Source: CAVPEW01 sp963703565
GTDB lineage: Bacteria; Actinomycetota; Acidimicrobiia; Acidimicrobiales; VFJN01
Assembly (NCBI GenBank): GCA_963703565.1
Contig: CAVPEW010000066.1
Coordinates: forward strand, 1-46,771
Direction of reading: 5' to 3'
Length of the DNA stretch: 46,771 nucleotides
A model generated the notes under the pieces. It did no database searches. It saw nothing but the letters and a program-made list of their open reading frames with translations, and was not told where the DNA came from. Positions 16,633 through 25,369 of the stretch are shown here, one piece after another. How positions within the stretch are numbered: the stretch's first letter is position 1; each line of letters opens with the position of its first letter. The translations under genes were made by a program, and so were the position numbers.

Positions 16633-18633
16633 TCAGCGCCGAGCGGACACGTCCGGGTCCGCTCCGACGCTTGGGTCGACGCTGACGCCGTCGGGCTCCT
16701 CGCCGGGCCGAAGCGGCCAGCTGCCGCCGAACTCGTCGTCGACCGTGCGGCCGCTGCGGCCCAGTTCGACGAGGCGGTACACCTCTGCGGCATCGACCGA
16801 CTCGTGCTCGAGCAGGCTGCGCGCGACCAGGTCGAGGGCTTTGCGGTGCTCTGTGAGCGTGGACACGCAGCGCTGCTCCTGCTGGCGCAGGATTCGCTCG
16901 ACCTCCTCGTCGATCACCCGGGCGGTCTCGTCGGAGTAGTCGCGCGAGTGCATGAGGTCGTCGCCCAGGAACACCGCTCCCTGCGCCCCCCACGCCATGG
17001 GACCGACCCGGTCGCTCATGCCCCACTCGCGAACCATCTTGCGGGCCAGCTCGGTGTTCCGGACCAGGTCGTCGTTGGCCCCCGTGGAGATCTTTCCGAA
17101 CACGAGGCTCTCGGCGACCCGGCCACCCATGCGCACCACCAGCATGTCCTCGATGTAGTCCTGGCGGTGGATGTGCTGGTCCTCGACCGGGAGCTGCATC
17201 GTGACGCCCAGTGCCATGCCGGCGGGGATGATCGACACCTTGTGCAGGGGGTCGGCGTGCTCGAGCACCGCCGCGCACACGGCGTGGCCGCCCTCGTGGT
17301 AGGCGATCACCTCCTTCTCGGAGTCGGAGAGGGCCATGGATTCGCGACGAGTGCCCATGATGACCCGGTCGCGGGCCATCTCGAAGTGGTTCTGGTGGAT
17401 CTGGTCGGCGCCCTCGCGCACCGCGAACAAGGCAGCCTCGTTGACCAGGTTGGCGAGGTCGGCGCCGGACATGCCCGGTGTGCCCCGGGCGACGAGGTCG
17501 AGGTCCACGTCGCCCGCCATGCGCTTGCCGCGGGCGTGCACGTCGAGGATGGCCCGGCGCTCCTCGAGCTCGGGCAGGGGCACCACCACCTGGCGGTCGA
17601 AGCGGCCGGGGCGCAACAGGGCGGGGTCGAGGATGTCGGGGCGGTTGGTAGCGGCGAGCATCACGATGCCCTCGGTCGCCTCGAAGCCGTCCATCTCCGA
17701 CAGCATCTGGTTGAGGGTCTGCTCGCGCTCGTCGTGCCCGCCTCCGAGGCCAGCACCCCGCTTGCGCCCGATGGAGTCGATCTCGTCGATGAAGATGATC
17801 GCCTTGCCCATCTTGCGGGCCGACTGGAACAGGTCACGGACCCGGCTCGCACCGACGCCGACGAACATCTCCATGAAGTCCGAACCTGTCACCGACAGGA
17901 ACGGCACGCCCGCCTCGCCGGCCACGGCTCGGGCGATGAGGGTCTTGCCCGTGCCCGGTGGCCCTACCAGCAGGACGCCCTTGGGGATCCGGGCGCCGAT
18001 CTCGCGGAACCGCTCGGGGGCCTTGAGGAAGTCCACGACCTCGCGGATCTCCTGCTTCACGCCGTTGTAGCCGGCGACGTCGCTGAAGGTCGTGCCGGGA
18101 CGCTCGGTGCTGTAGGTCTTGGCCCTCGAGCGCCCTATCGACATCACGCCGCCCATCTGGTTCTGCGCCCGGCGTTGCATGAACACGAAGAACCCGATAA
18201 TGAGCACCACCGGGATCAGGAACGGCAGCAGCGACTCGATCAGGCTCGGGGTGGGGGTCGAGTACTGCACCTCCACGCCCCTGTCTCGCAGCACGGCCAG
18301 GTCGGATTCCGGCAGGCCGCCGTCGAGCGGGCCGGTCGTGGAGAACTCCGACCCCCCGGTGGTCTCTCCCGAGATCGAGCCGTCGGTGTTGTCGACCTTG
18401 ACCGAGTCGACCTTGCCGTCGCGCACCTGGGTCATGAACTGCGAGTAGGCGATCTTCTCGCGGCTCGAACCGTCGAAGATCAGCGGGAGCAGGAACGTGG
18501 CGGCGATCAACCCGACCAGGACCCAGATCCCCCAGCGCGGGAACCGCTGGCCGTCTCGTAGGCCGCGGCCCAGGTTGCCGGGTCCCTGCGGGCGCGGGGG
18601 CGGCGGCGGGGGCGGAGGACCCTGCGGGCTCAT
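16633..18633 (-). CDS. ftsH: ATP-dependent zinc metalloprotease FtsH
   Basis: 666 aa from ATG at 18633. The open frame extends to 18696, but only the 18633 start gives a normal N-terminus and sits 7 nt from a -10 element. Order: a Pro-rich head with eight consecutive prolines, first helix (WVLVGLIAATFLLPLIF), an extracytoplasmic domain, second helix (FLIPVVLIIGFFVFM), then the AAA+ module with Walker A GPPGTGKT (Lys230), Walker B IIFIDEID and the second region of homology ATNRPDILDPALLRPGRFDR. The zinc motif is H446-E-G-G-H450, a variant of the common HEAGH that keeps both His ligands and the catalytic Glu447. FtsH extracts and degrades membrane and short-lived cytosolic proteins. The C-terminal ~60 residues are acidic and non-conserved. 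Confidence 0.97.
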   Translation of the reverse strand: MSPQGPPPPPPPPRPQGPGNLGRGLRDGQRFPRWGIWVLVGLIAATFLLPLIFDGSSREKIAYSQFMTQVRDGKVDSVKVDNTDGSISGETTGGSEFSTTGPLDGGLPESDLAVLRDRGVEVQYSTPTPSLIESLLPFLIPVVLIIGFFVFMQRRAQNQMGGVMSIGRSRAKTYSTERPGTTFSDVAGYNGVKQEIREVVDFLKAPERFREIGARIPKGVLLVGPPGTGKTLIARAVAGEAGVPFLSVTGSDFMEMFVGVGASRVRDLFQSARKMGKAIIFIDEIDSIGRKRGAGLGGGHDEREQTLNQMLSEMDGFEATEGIVMLAATNRPDILDPALLRPGRFDRQVVVPLPELEERRAILDVHARGKRMAGDVDLDLVARGTPGMSGADLANLVNEAALFAVREGADQIHQNHFEMARDRVIMGTRRESMALSDSEKEVIAYHEGGHAVCAAVLEHADPLHKVSIIPAGMALGVTMQLPVEDQHIHRQDYIEDMLVVRMGGRVAESLVFGKISTGANDDLVRNTELARKMVREWGMSDRVGPMAWGAQGAVFLGDDLMHSRDYSDETARVIDEEVERILRQQEQRCVSTLTEHRKALDLVARSLLEHESVDAAEVYRLVELGRSGRTVDDEFGGSWPLRPGEEPDGVSVDPSVGADPDVSARR

Positions 18634-18640
18634 GGCGCAC

Positions 18641-18646
18641 AGGATA
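18641..18646 (-). promoter_or_regulatory. Probable ftsH -10 element (TATCCT), leaderless
   Basis: On the minus strand TATCCT is followed by 7 nt (GTGCGCC) and then the ftsH ATG at 18633. There is no room for a Shine-Dalgarno, so the ftsH mRNA is probably leaderless. Confidence 0.55.
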
Positions 18647-18700
18647 CGGGTCGTACCGGCGCGGCACGTGGTCGGCGGCCGGGCAGCAGCCGTCACCGCT

Positions 18701-18844
18701 CATCGGCGGGTGCCGAAGCTGTGATCCCCCGCATCGGCGGGTGCCGAAGCTGTGATCCCCCGCATCGGCGGGTGCCGAAGCTGTGATCCCCCGCATCGGC
18801 GGGTGCCGAAGCTGTGATCCCCCGCATCGGCGGGTGCCGAAGCT
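18701..18844. repeat. 31-bp tandem repeat array (4 full units plus a 20-nt partial unit), five phased dyads
   Basis: A 31-bp unit starting CATCGGCGGGTGCCGAAGCT begins at 18701, 18732, 18763 and 18794, and its first 20 nt recur at 18825-18844. The copies are identical. Each contains the dyad TCGGC-GGGT-GCCGA (18703-18716, 18734-18747, 18765-18778, 18796-18809, 18827-18840). A 31-bp period is close to three helical turns, so all dyads face the same side of the DNA. The last dyad ends 3 nt before the -10 of the DUF3499 gene, and the array lies between divergent ftsH and DUF3499. There are no unique spacers, so it is not CRISPR. It could be an operator array or an expanded minisatellite. Confidence 0.9.
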
Positions 18845-18849
18845 ACGGT
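18844..18849 (+). promoter_or_regulatory. Probable -10 element (TACGGT) of the DUF3499 gene
   Basis: TACGGT begins at the last base of the final partial 31-bp repeat and is followed by 7 nt to GTG 18857 (10 nt to ATG 18860). In the preceding repeat units the equivalent position reads TGTGAT, so only the last copy carries this hexamer. Confidence 0.5.
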
Positions 18850-18856
18850 CCCGCTG

Positions 18857-19078
18857 GTGATGGTTCGCTCTTGCGCCCGCCCGGGCTGTGCCGAGCCGGC
18901 CGCAGCGACGCTCAGCTACGACTACGACTCCCGCCGGGTCTGGCTCGAGTCGCTGGATCCCGAGTCGCACCCGATGCACTACGACCAGTGCGAGCGCCAT
19001 GCGGAGCGCCTGGCCGTACCGGTGGGCTGGACCCTCGAGGACCGTCGTCGGCGGTTCCCGCACAGGCTGGCCAGCTGA
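18857..19078 (+). CDS. DUF3499 family protein, putative small zinc-binding protein
   Basis: 73 aa. GTG 18857 and ATG 18860 are adjacent in-frame starts. The N-terminus has C-A-R-P-G-C and the middle CERH, giving a Cys-x4-Cys ... Cys-x2-His pattern that suggests a zinc ribbon. The sequence RSCARPGCAEPAAATLSYDY, then YDQCERHAERLAVPVGW, is typical of DUF3499, a small actinobacterial family of unknown function. In actinobacteria it is often found near phosphomannomutase, which also lies about 5 kb downstream here. It is transcribed divergently from ftsH across the 31-bp repeat array. Confidence 0.82.
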   Translation: MMVRSCARPGCAEPAAATLSYDYDSRRVWLESLDPESHPMHYDQCERHAERLAVPVGWTLEDRRRRFPHRLAS

Positions 19079-19102
19079 CCAACCGCGACCCGGCGGTGCC
19101 GG

Positions 19103-19108
19103 TACCGT
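19103..19108 (+). promoter_or_regulatory. Probable -10 element (TACCGT) of the CPBP protease gene
   Basis: TACCGT is followed by 6 nt and then GTG 19115, the same leaderless geometry as at neighbouring genes. No Shine-Dalgarno is present. Confidence 0.45.
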
Positions 19109-19114
19109 GGCTCG

Positions 19115-19849
19115 GTGCACGAACCGGCCACCCCGTCCGGGCCGGCTCCGACCGAGCCCGTCCAGCGCTGGGGCCTGGGCGACGTGGTCCTGGGGTTCCT
19201 GTTGGCCCAGCTCGCCGCCACGGTCACGGCCGGTCTGGCGTTGGCCAGCAGCGGTGCCGACGAGCTCGTCGACTTGTCGATGGCCTGGTTCGCGTTGGCC
19301 CAGACCGGGCTGTGGGCGGGCATGCTCGGCGTCGCCTGGTGGGCGTCCACGACCAAGGGGCGAGGTCCCGAGAGCGACTTCCGCCTGACGCTGACGTTGC
19401 GCGACGCCGTGTCGGGGGCCGTGTCGGGCGCCGTTCTGCAGCTGGTGATGGTGCCGGTGGTCTCGGCCGTGTGGGTGACCCTGATCGGCCGCGACATCGA
19501 CGACGTCCGCGAGCGCGCCGACGACCTGGCCGACAACGCCAGTGGGTTGATCGGAGCGGTCCTGCTGATCCTGCTGGTGGGCCTGGTCGCGCCCGTCGTG
19601 GAGGAGATCTTCTGGCGCGGCCTCCTCCTGGGCGCGCTGGACAAGCGCGGCCTGTCGGCGATGACGTCGGTGTGGCTATCCGCGCTGTGCTTCGGCGTCG
19701 CCCACCTCTCGCTCGTGGAGCTGCCCGCCCTGGTGTGCTTCGGCGCGGCGGCAGCTCATCTGCGCCACCGCAGCGCCAGCCTCGGGCCGGCCGTGGCCGC
19801 GCACGTCGCGTTCAACCTCGTGACGGTCACCGCCCTGTTGGTGTCCTGA
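19115..19849 (+). CDS. CPBP-family intramembrane metalloprotease (CAAX protease / Rce1-like)
   Basis: 244 aa with about six to eight hydrophobic helices. All three conserved CPBP motifs can be placed: E163-E164-x3-R168 in VVEEIFWRG, His197 in FGVAH, and H230-x3-N234 in AAHVAFN. In bacteria these proteins are putative intramembrane proteases, or serve in self-immunity and membrane maintenance; the substrate here is unknown. A short cytoplasmic N-terminus (about 20 residues) precedes the first helix (VVLGFLLAQLAATVTAGLALA). It starts 36 nt after the DUF3499 gene and probably has its own leaderless promoter. Confidence 0.9.
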   Translation: MHEPATPSGPAPTEPVQRWGLGDVVLGFLLAQLAATVTAGLALASSGADELVDLSMAWFALAQTGLWAGMLGVAWWASTTKGRGPESDFRLTLTLRDAVSGAVSGAVLQLVMVPVVSAVWVTLIGRDIDDVRERADDLADNASGLIGAVLLILLVGLVAPVVEEIFWRGLLLGALDKRGLSAMTSVWLSALCFGVAHLSLVELPALVCFGAAAAHLRHRSASLGPAVAAHVAFNLVTVTALLVS

Positions 19850-19921
19850 CCCTCGACCCGATCCGGCGCGGGCTCGTCATGAACCCTGGCGGTCGCGCGG
19901 CGGTGGCACCATGACGCCCCC

Positions 19922-22544
19922 GTGACCCTCACCGTCGATCCTCCTGCCGAGGGCGCCCCTCTCGGGGATACCGGGAGCGGCGACCGACCCGGCGCCGAGC
20001 CTCTTCGCGACGAGGGCCCACCCGCCGCCGCCTCGGGTGACCCGCTCGCCTCGGCGGGGGCGCGGCGGTGGCTCGATGCCGCGGTGGTGGTGGCCTGCTG
20101 CGCCTTCGTCTTCGTCCAGCTCCATCCCGGTCACCTGGTGTCGGCGGCGGTTCCAGCCGGGGGTGACATGGGGGCCCACGTCTGGGGCCCGGCCTACCTG
20201 CGCGACCACCTGCTACCCGAGCTGCGGGTGTCGGGCTGGAGCCCTGACTGGTACGCCGGATTCCCCGCGTACCACTTCTACATGGTGGTGCCGGCGTTGG
20301 CGGTGGTCGCCCTCGACGTGGGCCTCGCCGCCGGGTGGGCTGCCCTGGGGATGCTCGCGGCGGCTGTGGCGATTGCCGCCGCGGCCTGGCGGACCCCGCG
20401 CGGCTTGCGCCGGTGGGGCTTGTTCGCTGCGGCCGTTGCCGTTCTTGCCATGGGTGTCGACCTTCCCTACGGGACCGCGTTCAAGCTGGTCAGCGTGGCC
20501 GGGCTGATCAGCCTGCCGGCCTGCACCTACCTGGCGATGCGTCTCGGGGGGCTGGCGTTCCCCGTCCCGATGCTGGGCGCGGTGGCAGCGGTCGCGTTCG
20601 TGTTCAACCGGGACTTCACGATCTACGGTGGCAACGCCGCTTCGACCCTGGCCGGGGAGTTCTCGTTCTCGATCAGCCTGTCGTTCGCCGTCTTGTACCT
20701 GGGCGTGCTGTCGGCGGGGCTGCGCACGGGGCGGCACAGGGCGTGGGCTGCGCTCCTGCTGGCGATGACCGGGTTGTGCCACGTCATCCCGGCGATCTGG
20801 GTGCTCGGCGCCACCGCCGTGGCGGTGGCCTTCCACCGTCGCCGGGCCACGTTGGTGTGGTTGGCAGGCGTGGTTCCGACCGGGGGCCTCCTGGCGGCGT
20901 GGTGGCTGCTGCCGTTCGTGGGCCAGCGCGCCTACGTGAACGACATGGGATGGGAGAAGATCCCGTACCGCGTCGCCGGCAACGATGGCGGGGCGCTTGC
21001 CCGCACCCTGTTCTCGTTCGACGGCGAGACCTTCTGGCGCTATCTGGTCCCCCGCGGTGGGGCTGTCCCGGCCGGTGTGCCCATCGGTCCCTTCGCCGAC
21101 GACATGACCTGGATCGTCGCGTTGGCGGTCCTGGGCGCGGCCGTGGCCGTGGTCCGCCGTTTGGGCTTCGCCCGCTGGGTGGCCGTGGTCACCGTCGCCA
21201 CCGCCGTGGCGTTCGTGGCGCTGCCGCAGGGGCGCCTCTGGAACGCCCGGGTGCTGCCGTTCTACTACCTCGGTCTGTACCTGCTCGCTGCCGTGGGCGT
21301 CGCCGAGGTGATCCGGTTGGTCTCGGTCGGCGTCGCACGGCGCCGGAGCGTGGCCGGGCTCGCCGTGGGCATCGGCGCGCCGGCACTGACGGCAGCGGTG
21401 GTGCTCGCCCTGGTGGGGCTCGGGCTCGGATACCTGCCGCTGGGCGAGCGCCACCTCGACGGGTCGTACTCGTGGCTTGGCCTAGAGGCCCGCCAGACGA
21501 GCTTCGTGCGGTCGTGGGCGTCGTGGAACTACTCCGGCTACGAGGCCAAGCCCGCTTACGGGGAGTACCGCGACCTCATCACCACGATGGGCGACGTGGG
21601 ACGCCGGGAGGGATGCGGGCGGGCCATGTGGGAGTACGACAGCGACCTCAACCGCTACGGCACCCCGATGGCGCTCATGTTGCTGCCCCACTGGACCGAC
21701 GGCTGCATCGCTTCGATGGAGGGCCTCTACTTCGAGTCCTCGGAGACCACGCCGTACCACTTCCTGGTACAGGCCGAGGTGTCGGCCGCCCCGAGCAGCG
21801 CGCAGCGCTGCCTGCCCTACACGGGCTTCGATCTCGATGCCGGCATCGCCCACCTCCGGCTGCTCGGCGTGCGCTACTACCTCGCATCGTCGACCCAGGC
21901 CACCACGGCGGCCACGGGCCGTGACGACCTGCGGGAGGTGGCGCGCTCGGGGCCCTGGACGGTCTACGAGGTGCTCGACAGCGAACTGGTGGCGCCCCTG
22001 GCCCGTACCCCGGTCGTGCTCGAGGACCTGCACGACGACCACCACGGGTGGATCGGCGACCCCAGTGATCGACCCTGTCGGGGCCCCGGGGTCACCTGGT
22101 TCGGCGACGCCTCGCGACGCGGCACCCTCGTGGCCGCCGACGGTCCTTCGGACGGCGACCCCGGAGGCTCCTGGCCGCGCTCGACGGTCGCCGGGGCGGC
22201 CGCGGCGGGGGGCCGCCCGGTCGAGCCCGTGGCCGTGTCGCGGATCCGAGCCGGTGACGACCGCATGTCGTTCGACGTGTCCGACGTGGGCCGGCCCGTG
22301 CTGGTGAAGGCTTCGTGGTTCCCCAACTGGCGTGTCGAAGGTGCCGAGGGCCCGTACCGCGTGGCTCCCAACCTGATGGTGGTGGTGCCGACCTCCACCC
22401 ACGTCGAGGCTCCGCTACGGCCGCGAGCCGATCGAGTGGGTGTCGTACCTGCTGACGCTTCTGGGGGTTCTAGGCATGGTGGTCCTGGCCCGGCGACCGC
22501 CGGTGCCGGTGCCCGCCCCCCCGCCCGACCCGTCCCGGCGGTGA
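19922..22544 (+). CDS. Large multi-pass membrane protein (PTPS-related / envelope-glycan type) with a single-base frameshift near 22408
   Basis: GTG 19922. The protein has a disordered Pro/Gly/Asp-rich head (about 50 residues), then many helices, with a conserved-looking stretch GDMGAHVWGPAYLRDHLLP and WYAGFPAYHFY after helix 1, as in actinobacterial '6-pyruvoyl-tetrahydropterin synthase-related' membrane proteins. The second half is a large soluble domain containing WSSWNYSGYE-like text (SWNYSGYEAKPAYGEYRD). At about 22407-22409 one extra G (GAGGCTC where GAGCTC would continue) shifts the frame. Reading +1 afterwards restores a sensible end, RYGREPIEWVSYLL then a final helix and a Pro-rich tail, stopping at 22544 and overlapping the next GTG. 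Corrected length is 873 aa. The shift is most likely a sequence error. Function unknown, probably surface polysaccharide assembly. Confidence 0.75.
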
Positions 22545-23758
22545 GACGGTTCCCGGCGCGCCCCGGCCTGGTCTTCGCCGCGGTCGCGGCGCTTCCCACG
22601 GCGGTCGACGTCGGGTTGCTCGTAGCGCTCCGCCAGGCAGCGTCGGTGGCGCTGGTGCCGGCCGATGCGGCCGCCGTCGCGCTCGCATCGGGCGTTTCGT
22701 ACCTGGCGCACTCGCAGATCTCGCTGCGCAGCGATCCCTACGTGCGCTGGGTCCGCATGCCGCTGGCCTTCGTAGCGGTGGCCCTCGCCGCCGGGGCGGT
22801 GGACCTCGTCGTGCTGTCGGCGCTCGACGCCGGGTTGGGCGGCGGCGGAACCGCGGCTCTGGTGGCGGCCAAGGCAGGCGCGCTGGTGGCCGCCGCGGTG
22901 GTGCGCGGCTTCGCCTACCGGGCGGTGCTGCTCACTGTGGTGCGCGCCGGTCGGGAACGGGGCCCTGCTCGCCCGCCGGCTCCGGGAGCGATCAGGGCGA
23001 GCATCGTCATCCCCGCCTACGACGAGGCGGGCCGCATCGGCTCGACGGTGGCGTCCCTGCGTGCTGGCCTGGCGCCATGGGGCGCGGCGCCGCCCGACCG
23101 GGGGGGCATCGAGATCCTCGTGGTCGACGACGGCTCGCGGGACGACACAGCCGGGGTGGCGCTGGCCTCAGGGGCAGACCAGGTCGTGGTCCTGCCCGCC
23201 AACCGTGGCAAGGGCGCGGCCGTGCGCACCGGGGTGCTCGCCGCACGCGGCCGTACCGTGGTGTTCACCGACGCCGACCTCGCCTACGGGGTGAGCCAGG
23301 TGGGGTCGATCATCGACACGGTCGAGTCTGGCTGGGACATGGTCATCGGTCGGCGTGGCGGGTCGACAGCGCGGACTCGGGGGTCGCGGGTCCGCGGCTG
23401 GGGCAGTCGGGCGGTGAACCTGGCCGCGGCGATGGTGCTGCTGTCGCGCCCGTGCGACACCCAGTGCGGGCTCAAGGGGTTCCGGGCCGACGCCGCCGCG
23501 ACGGTGTTCGCGCTGGCGCAGATCGACGGGTTCGCCTTCGACATCGAGCTGCTGCACCTGGCCGAACGCCACGGCCTGTCGGTGGGGGAGATGGCCGTGG
23601 AGGTGGTCCACGACGGGCGCAGCTCCGTGCGCGTCGTGCCCGACACCGCTCGCCTGCTGGTCGACCTGATCCGCATCCGGCGCCTAGGGGCGACGGGCGC
23701 CTACGAGCCACGAGCGCCGGCCCGAGCGCTTCGGGGAGGCTCGGGCGGCGGCAACTAG
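22541..23758 (+). CDS. GtrA-like membrane domain fused to a GT2 glycosyltransferase (polyprenyl-phosphate sugar synthase type)
   Basis: 405 aa from GTG 22541, which overlaps the preceding stop at 22542-22544. The frame looks continuous with the upstream gene only because of the upstream frameshift. Residues 1-140 form a four-helix GtrA-like unit (FAAVAALPTAVDVGLLVAL, ALASGVSYLAHSQISL, FRGYRAVLL-like end). Residues 150-390 are a DPM1-like GT2 domain: VIPAYDEAGR (Asp161), VVDDGSRDD (Asp196-Asp197), FTDADLAYG (Asp244-x-Asp246), and CGLKGFRADAA with FDIELLHLAERHG. Such enzymes transfer a hexose from a nucleotide sugar to polyprenyl phosphate, and GtrA proteins are thought to flip the product. The stop TAG coincides with a TAGGGT hexamer upstream of manB. 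Confidence 0.85.
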   Translation: MRRFPARPGLVFAAVAALPTAVDVGLLVALRQAASVALVPADAAAVALASGVSYLAHSQISLRSDPYVRWVRMPLAFVAVALAAGAVDLVVLSALDAGLGGGGTAALVAAKAGALVAAAVVRGFAYRAVLLTVVRAGRERGPARPPAPGAIRASIVIPAYDEAGRIGSTVASLRAGLAPWGAAPPDRGGIEILVVDDGSRDDTAGVALASGADQVVVLPANRGKGAAVRTGVLAARGRTVVFTDADLAYGVSQVGSIIDTVESGWDMVIGRRGGSTARTRGSRVRGWGSRAVNLAAAMVLLSRPCDTQCGLKGFRADAAATVFALAQIDGFAFDIELLHLAERHGLSVGEMAVEVVHDGRSSVRVVPDTARLLVDLIRIRRLGATGAYEPRAPARALRGGSGGGN

Positions 23759-23771
23759 GGTCGCGGCCGCC

Positions 23772-25127
23772 ATGGCCGACCTCGACGCGATCTTCAAGGC
23801 CTACGACATCCGCGGCACCACCCCCGACCAGCTCGACGCCGTGGTGGCCGGGGCCGCCGGTGGCGCGTTCGCGCGCTTCGTGGCCGCACGTGACGGGGCG
23901 ACCCGCGTGCTGGTCGGGCGCGACATGCGGCCCTCGGGGGTCGAGCTCGCCGAGGCCTTCGCCCGGGGCGTGCAGTCCCAGGGCCTCGACGTGGTCGACC
24001 TCGGCCTGGCCTCGACCGACCTGGTGTACTTCGCGGCAGGCGCGCTCGACGCACCGGCGGCGATGTTCACCGCTTCGCACAACCCCGCTGGCTACAACGG
24101 GATCAAGTTGTGCCGTTCCGGGGCTCGTCCGGTGGGCGAGGAGTCCGGGCTGCTGGAGCTCAAGGCCGCCATCGCCGAGGGGGTCCCGGCCGCCAACACG
24201 GCCATGGGCGGTCGCACCCATCAGGATCTGCTGCAAGCGTTCGCCCAGCATGTTCGCTCCTTCGTCGACCTCGCCGCGCTGCGCCCGCTGCGCGTGGTCG
24301 CCGACACCGCCAACGGCATGGGCGGTCTGGTGGTGCCCGCGGTGTTCGCCGGGCTCGGGTTCGACGTGGAGATCCTCTACGGCGATCTCGACGGGACCTT
24401 CCCCAACCATCCGGCCGACCCCATCGACCCTGCCAACCTGCGGGACCTGCAGGCCCGGGTTCGGGCCACCGGCGCCGACGTCGGGCTGGCCTTCGACGGA
24501 GACGCGGACCGCGTGTTCCTCGTCGATGAGACAGGTTCGCCCCTGTCGGGTTCGACCACCACTTCCATCGTGGCCGCGGGAGTGCTCGCCCGCGAGCCCG
24601 GTGCCACCATCCTGCACAACTGCATCTGCTCCAAGGCGGTGCCCGAGGTCGTGACCGAGAGGGGCGGGCATCCGGTACGCACCCGTGTCGGGCACAGCTT
24701 CATCAAGGCGGTGATGGCCACCACGGGGGCCGCCTTCGGCGGCGAGCACTCCGCTCACTACTACTTCCGGGACAACTTCCGGGCCGACTCGGGCTCGATC
24801 GCCGCTCTGGTCGTCCTCGAGCAGATGGGTATCAGCGGGCAGGCGCTCTCGGAGCTGAGGCGCCCCTTCGAGCGCTACGCGGCTTCGGGGGAGATCAACT
24901 TCCGGGTGGCGGACCCTGCCGCGGTGATCGAGGCGGTCGCCGTGGCCTACGGCGAGTATGCCCAGGATCGCCTCGACGGGCTGACCGTCGACGCGGGTGA
25001 CTGGTGGTTCAACCTGCGGGCGTCGAACACCGAGCCCCTGTTGCGCCTCAATCTGGAAGCCGCCGACGCCGCCGCCTGCGCGGGGCGCGTCGCCCAGGTC
25101 CGTGACGTGATCGACAAGGGAGCATGA
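23772..25127 (+). CDS. manB: Phosphomannomutase / phosphoglucomutase
   Basis: 451 aa from ATG 23772, a normal length for the alpha-D-phosphohexomutase family. Signatures: FKAYDIRGT at the N-terminus, phosphoserine loop TASHNP with Ser102, metal-binding DGDADR with Asp242, Asp244 and Asp246, sugar-specificity loop GGEHSAHYY (the E-x-S signature common in mannose/glucose enzymes), and the phosphate-binding loop RASNTEPLLRLN. It interconverts mannose-6-P and mannose-1-P (possibly glucose phosphates too), supplying GDP-mannose for mannosyl glycans. The adjacent isomerase gene and glycosyltransferases support this role. It overlaps the next gene by 4 bp (ATGA). Confidence 0.95.
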   Translation: MADLDAIFKAYDIRGTTPDQLDAVVAGAAGGAFARFVAARDGATRVLVGRDMRPSGVELAEAFARGVQSQGLDVVDLGLASTDLVYFAAGALDAPAAMFTASHNPAGYNGIKLCRSGARPVGEESGLLELKAAIAEGVPAANTAMGGRTHQDLLQAFAQHVRSFVDLAALRPLRVVADTANGMGGLVVPAVFAGLGFDVEILYGDLDGTFPNHPADPIDPANLRDLQARVRATGADVGLAFDGDADRVFLVDETGSPLSGSTTTSIVAAGVLAREPGATILHNCICSKAVPEVVTERGGHPVRTRVGHSFIKAVMATTGAAFGGEHSAHYYFRDNFRADSGSIAALVVLEQMGISGQALSELRRPFERYAASGEINFRVADPAAVIEAVAVAYGEYAQDRLDGLTVDAGDWWFNLRASNTEPLLRLNLEAADAAACAGRVAQVRDVIDKGA

Positions 25128-25369
25128 CCGTGGCGCTCGATCCCCGCCTGCTAGAGATCCTCGCCTGCCCGAAGGACAAGGGCCCGCTTCTCTACTTCGC
25201 CGACGAGGACTGCCTCTACAACCCTCGCCTGCACCTCCGGTACGCGGTGCGCGACGACATCCCGATCATGCTCGTCGACGAGGCCACCGAGGTCGACGGC
25301 GAAGAGCACGAGCGGCTGCTGGCCAAGGCGTCGGCCACGGGTGTCGCGTTCACCTTCGAGGCACCGTGA
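25124..25369 (+). CDS. Trm112-family small protein (UPF0434-like)
   Basis: 81 aa. ATG 25124 overlaps the manB stop. LDPRLLEILACPKDKGPLLY and LHLRYAVRDDIPIMLVDEA are the family signatures. Only one Cys of the zinc-binding set of eukaryotic Trm112 is present in the first motif (ACPKD), with another at EDCLYN, so zinc binding is doubtful. In eukaryotes Trm112 activates methyltransferases; the role in actinobacteria is not established. The position between phosphomannomutase and the sugar isomerase is typical for this phylum. Confidence 0.85.
   Translation: MTVALDPRLLEILACPKDKGPLLYFADEDCLYNPRLHLRYAVRDDIPIMLVDEATEVDGEEHERLLAKASATGVAFTFEAP

Noticed and set aside
18701..18844. Possible CRISPR array
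   Set aside because: The 31-bp units follow each other directly with no unique spacers, there are only about 4.6 copies, and no cas genes are nearby.
19922..23758. A natural fusion of the large membrane protein with GtrA-GT2
   Set aside because: The fusion exists only because of one extra base near 22408; removing it restores two overlapping genes with proper ends.
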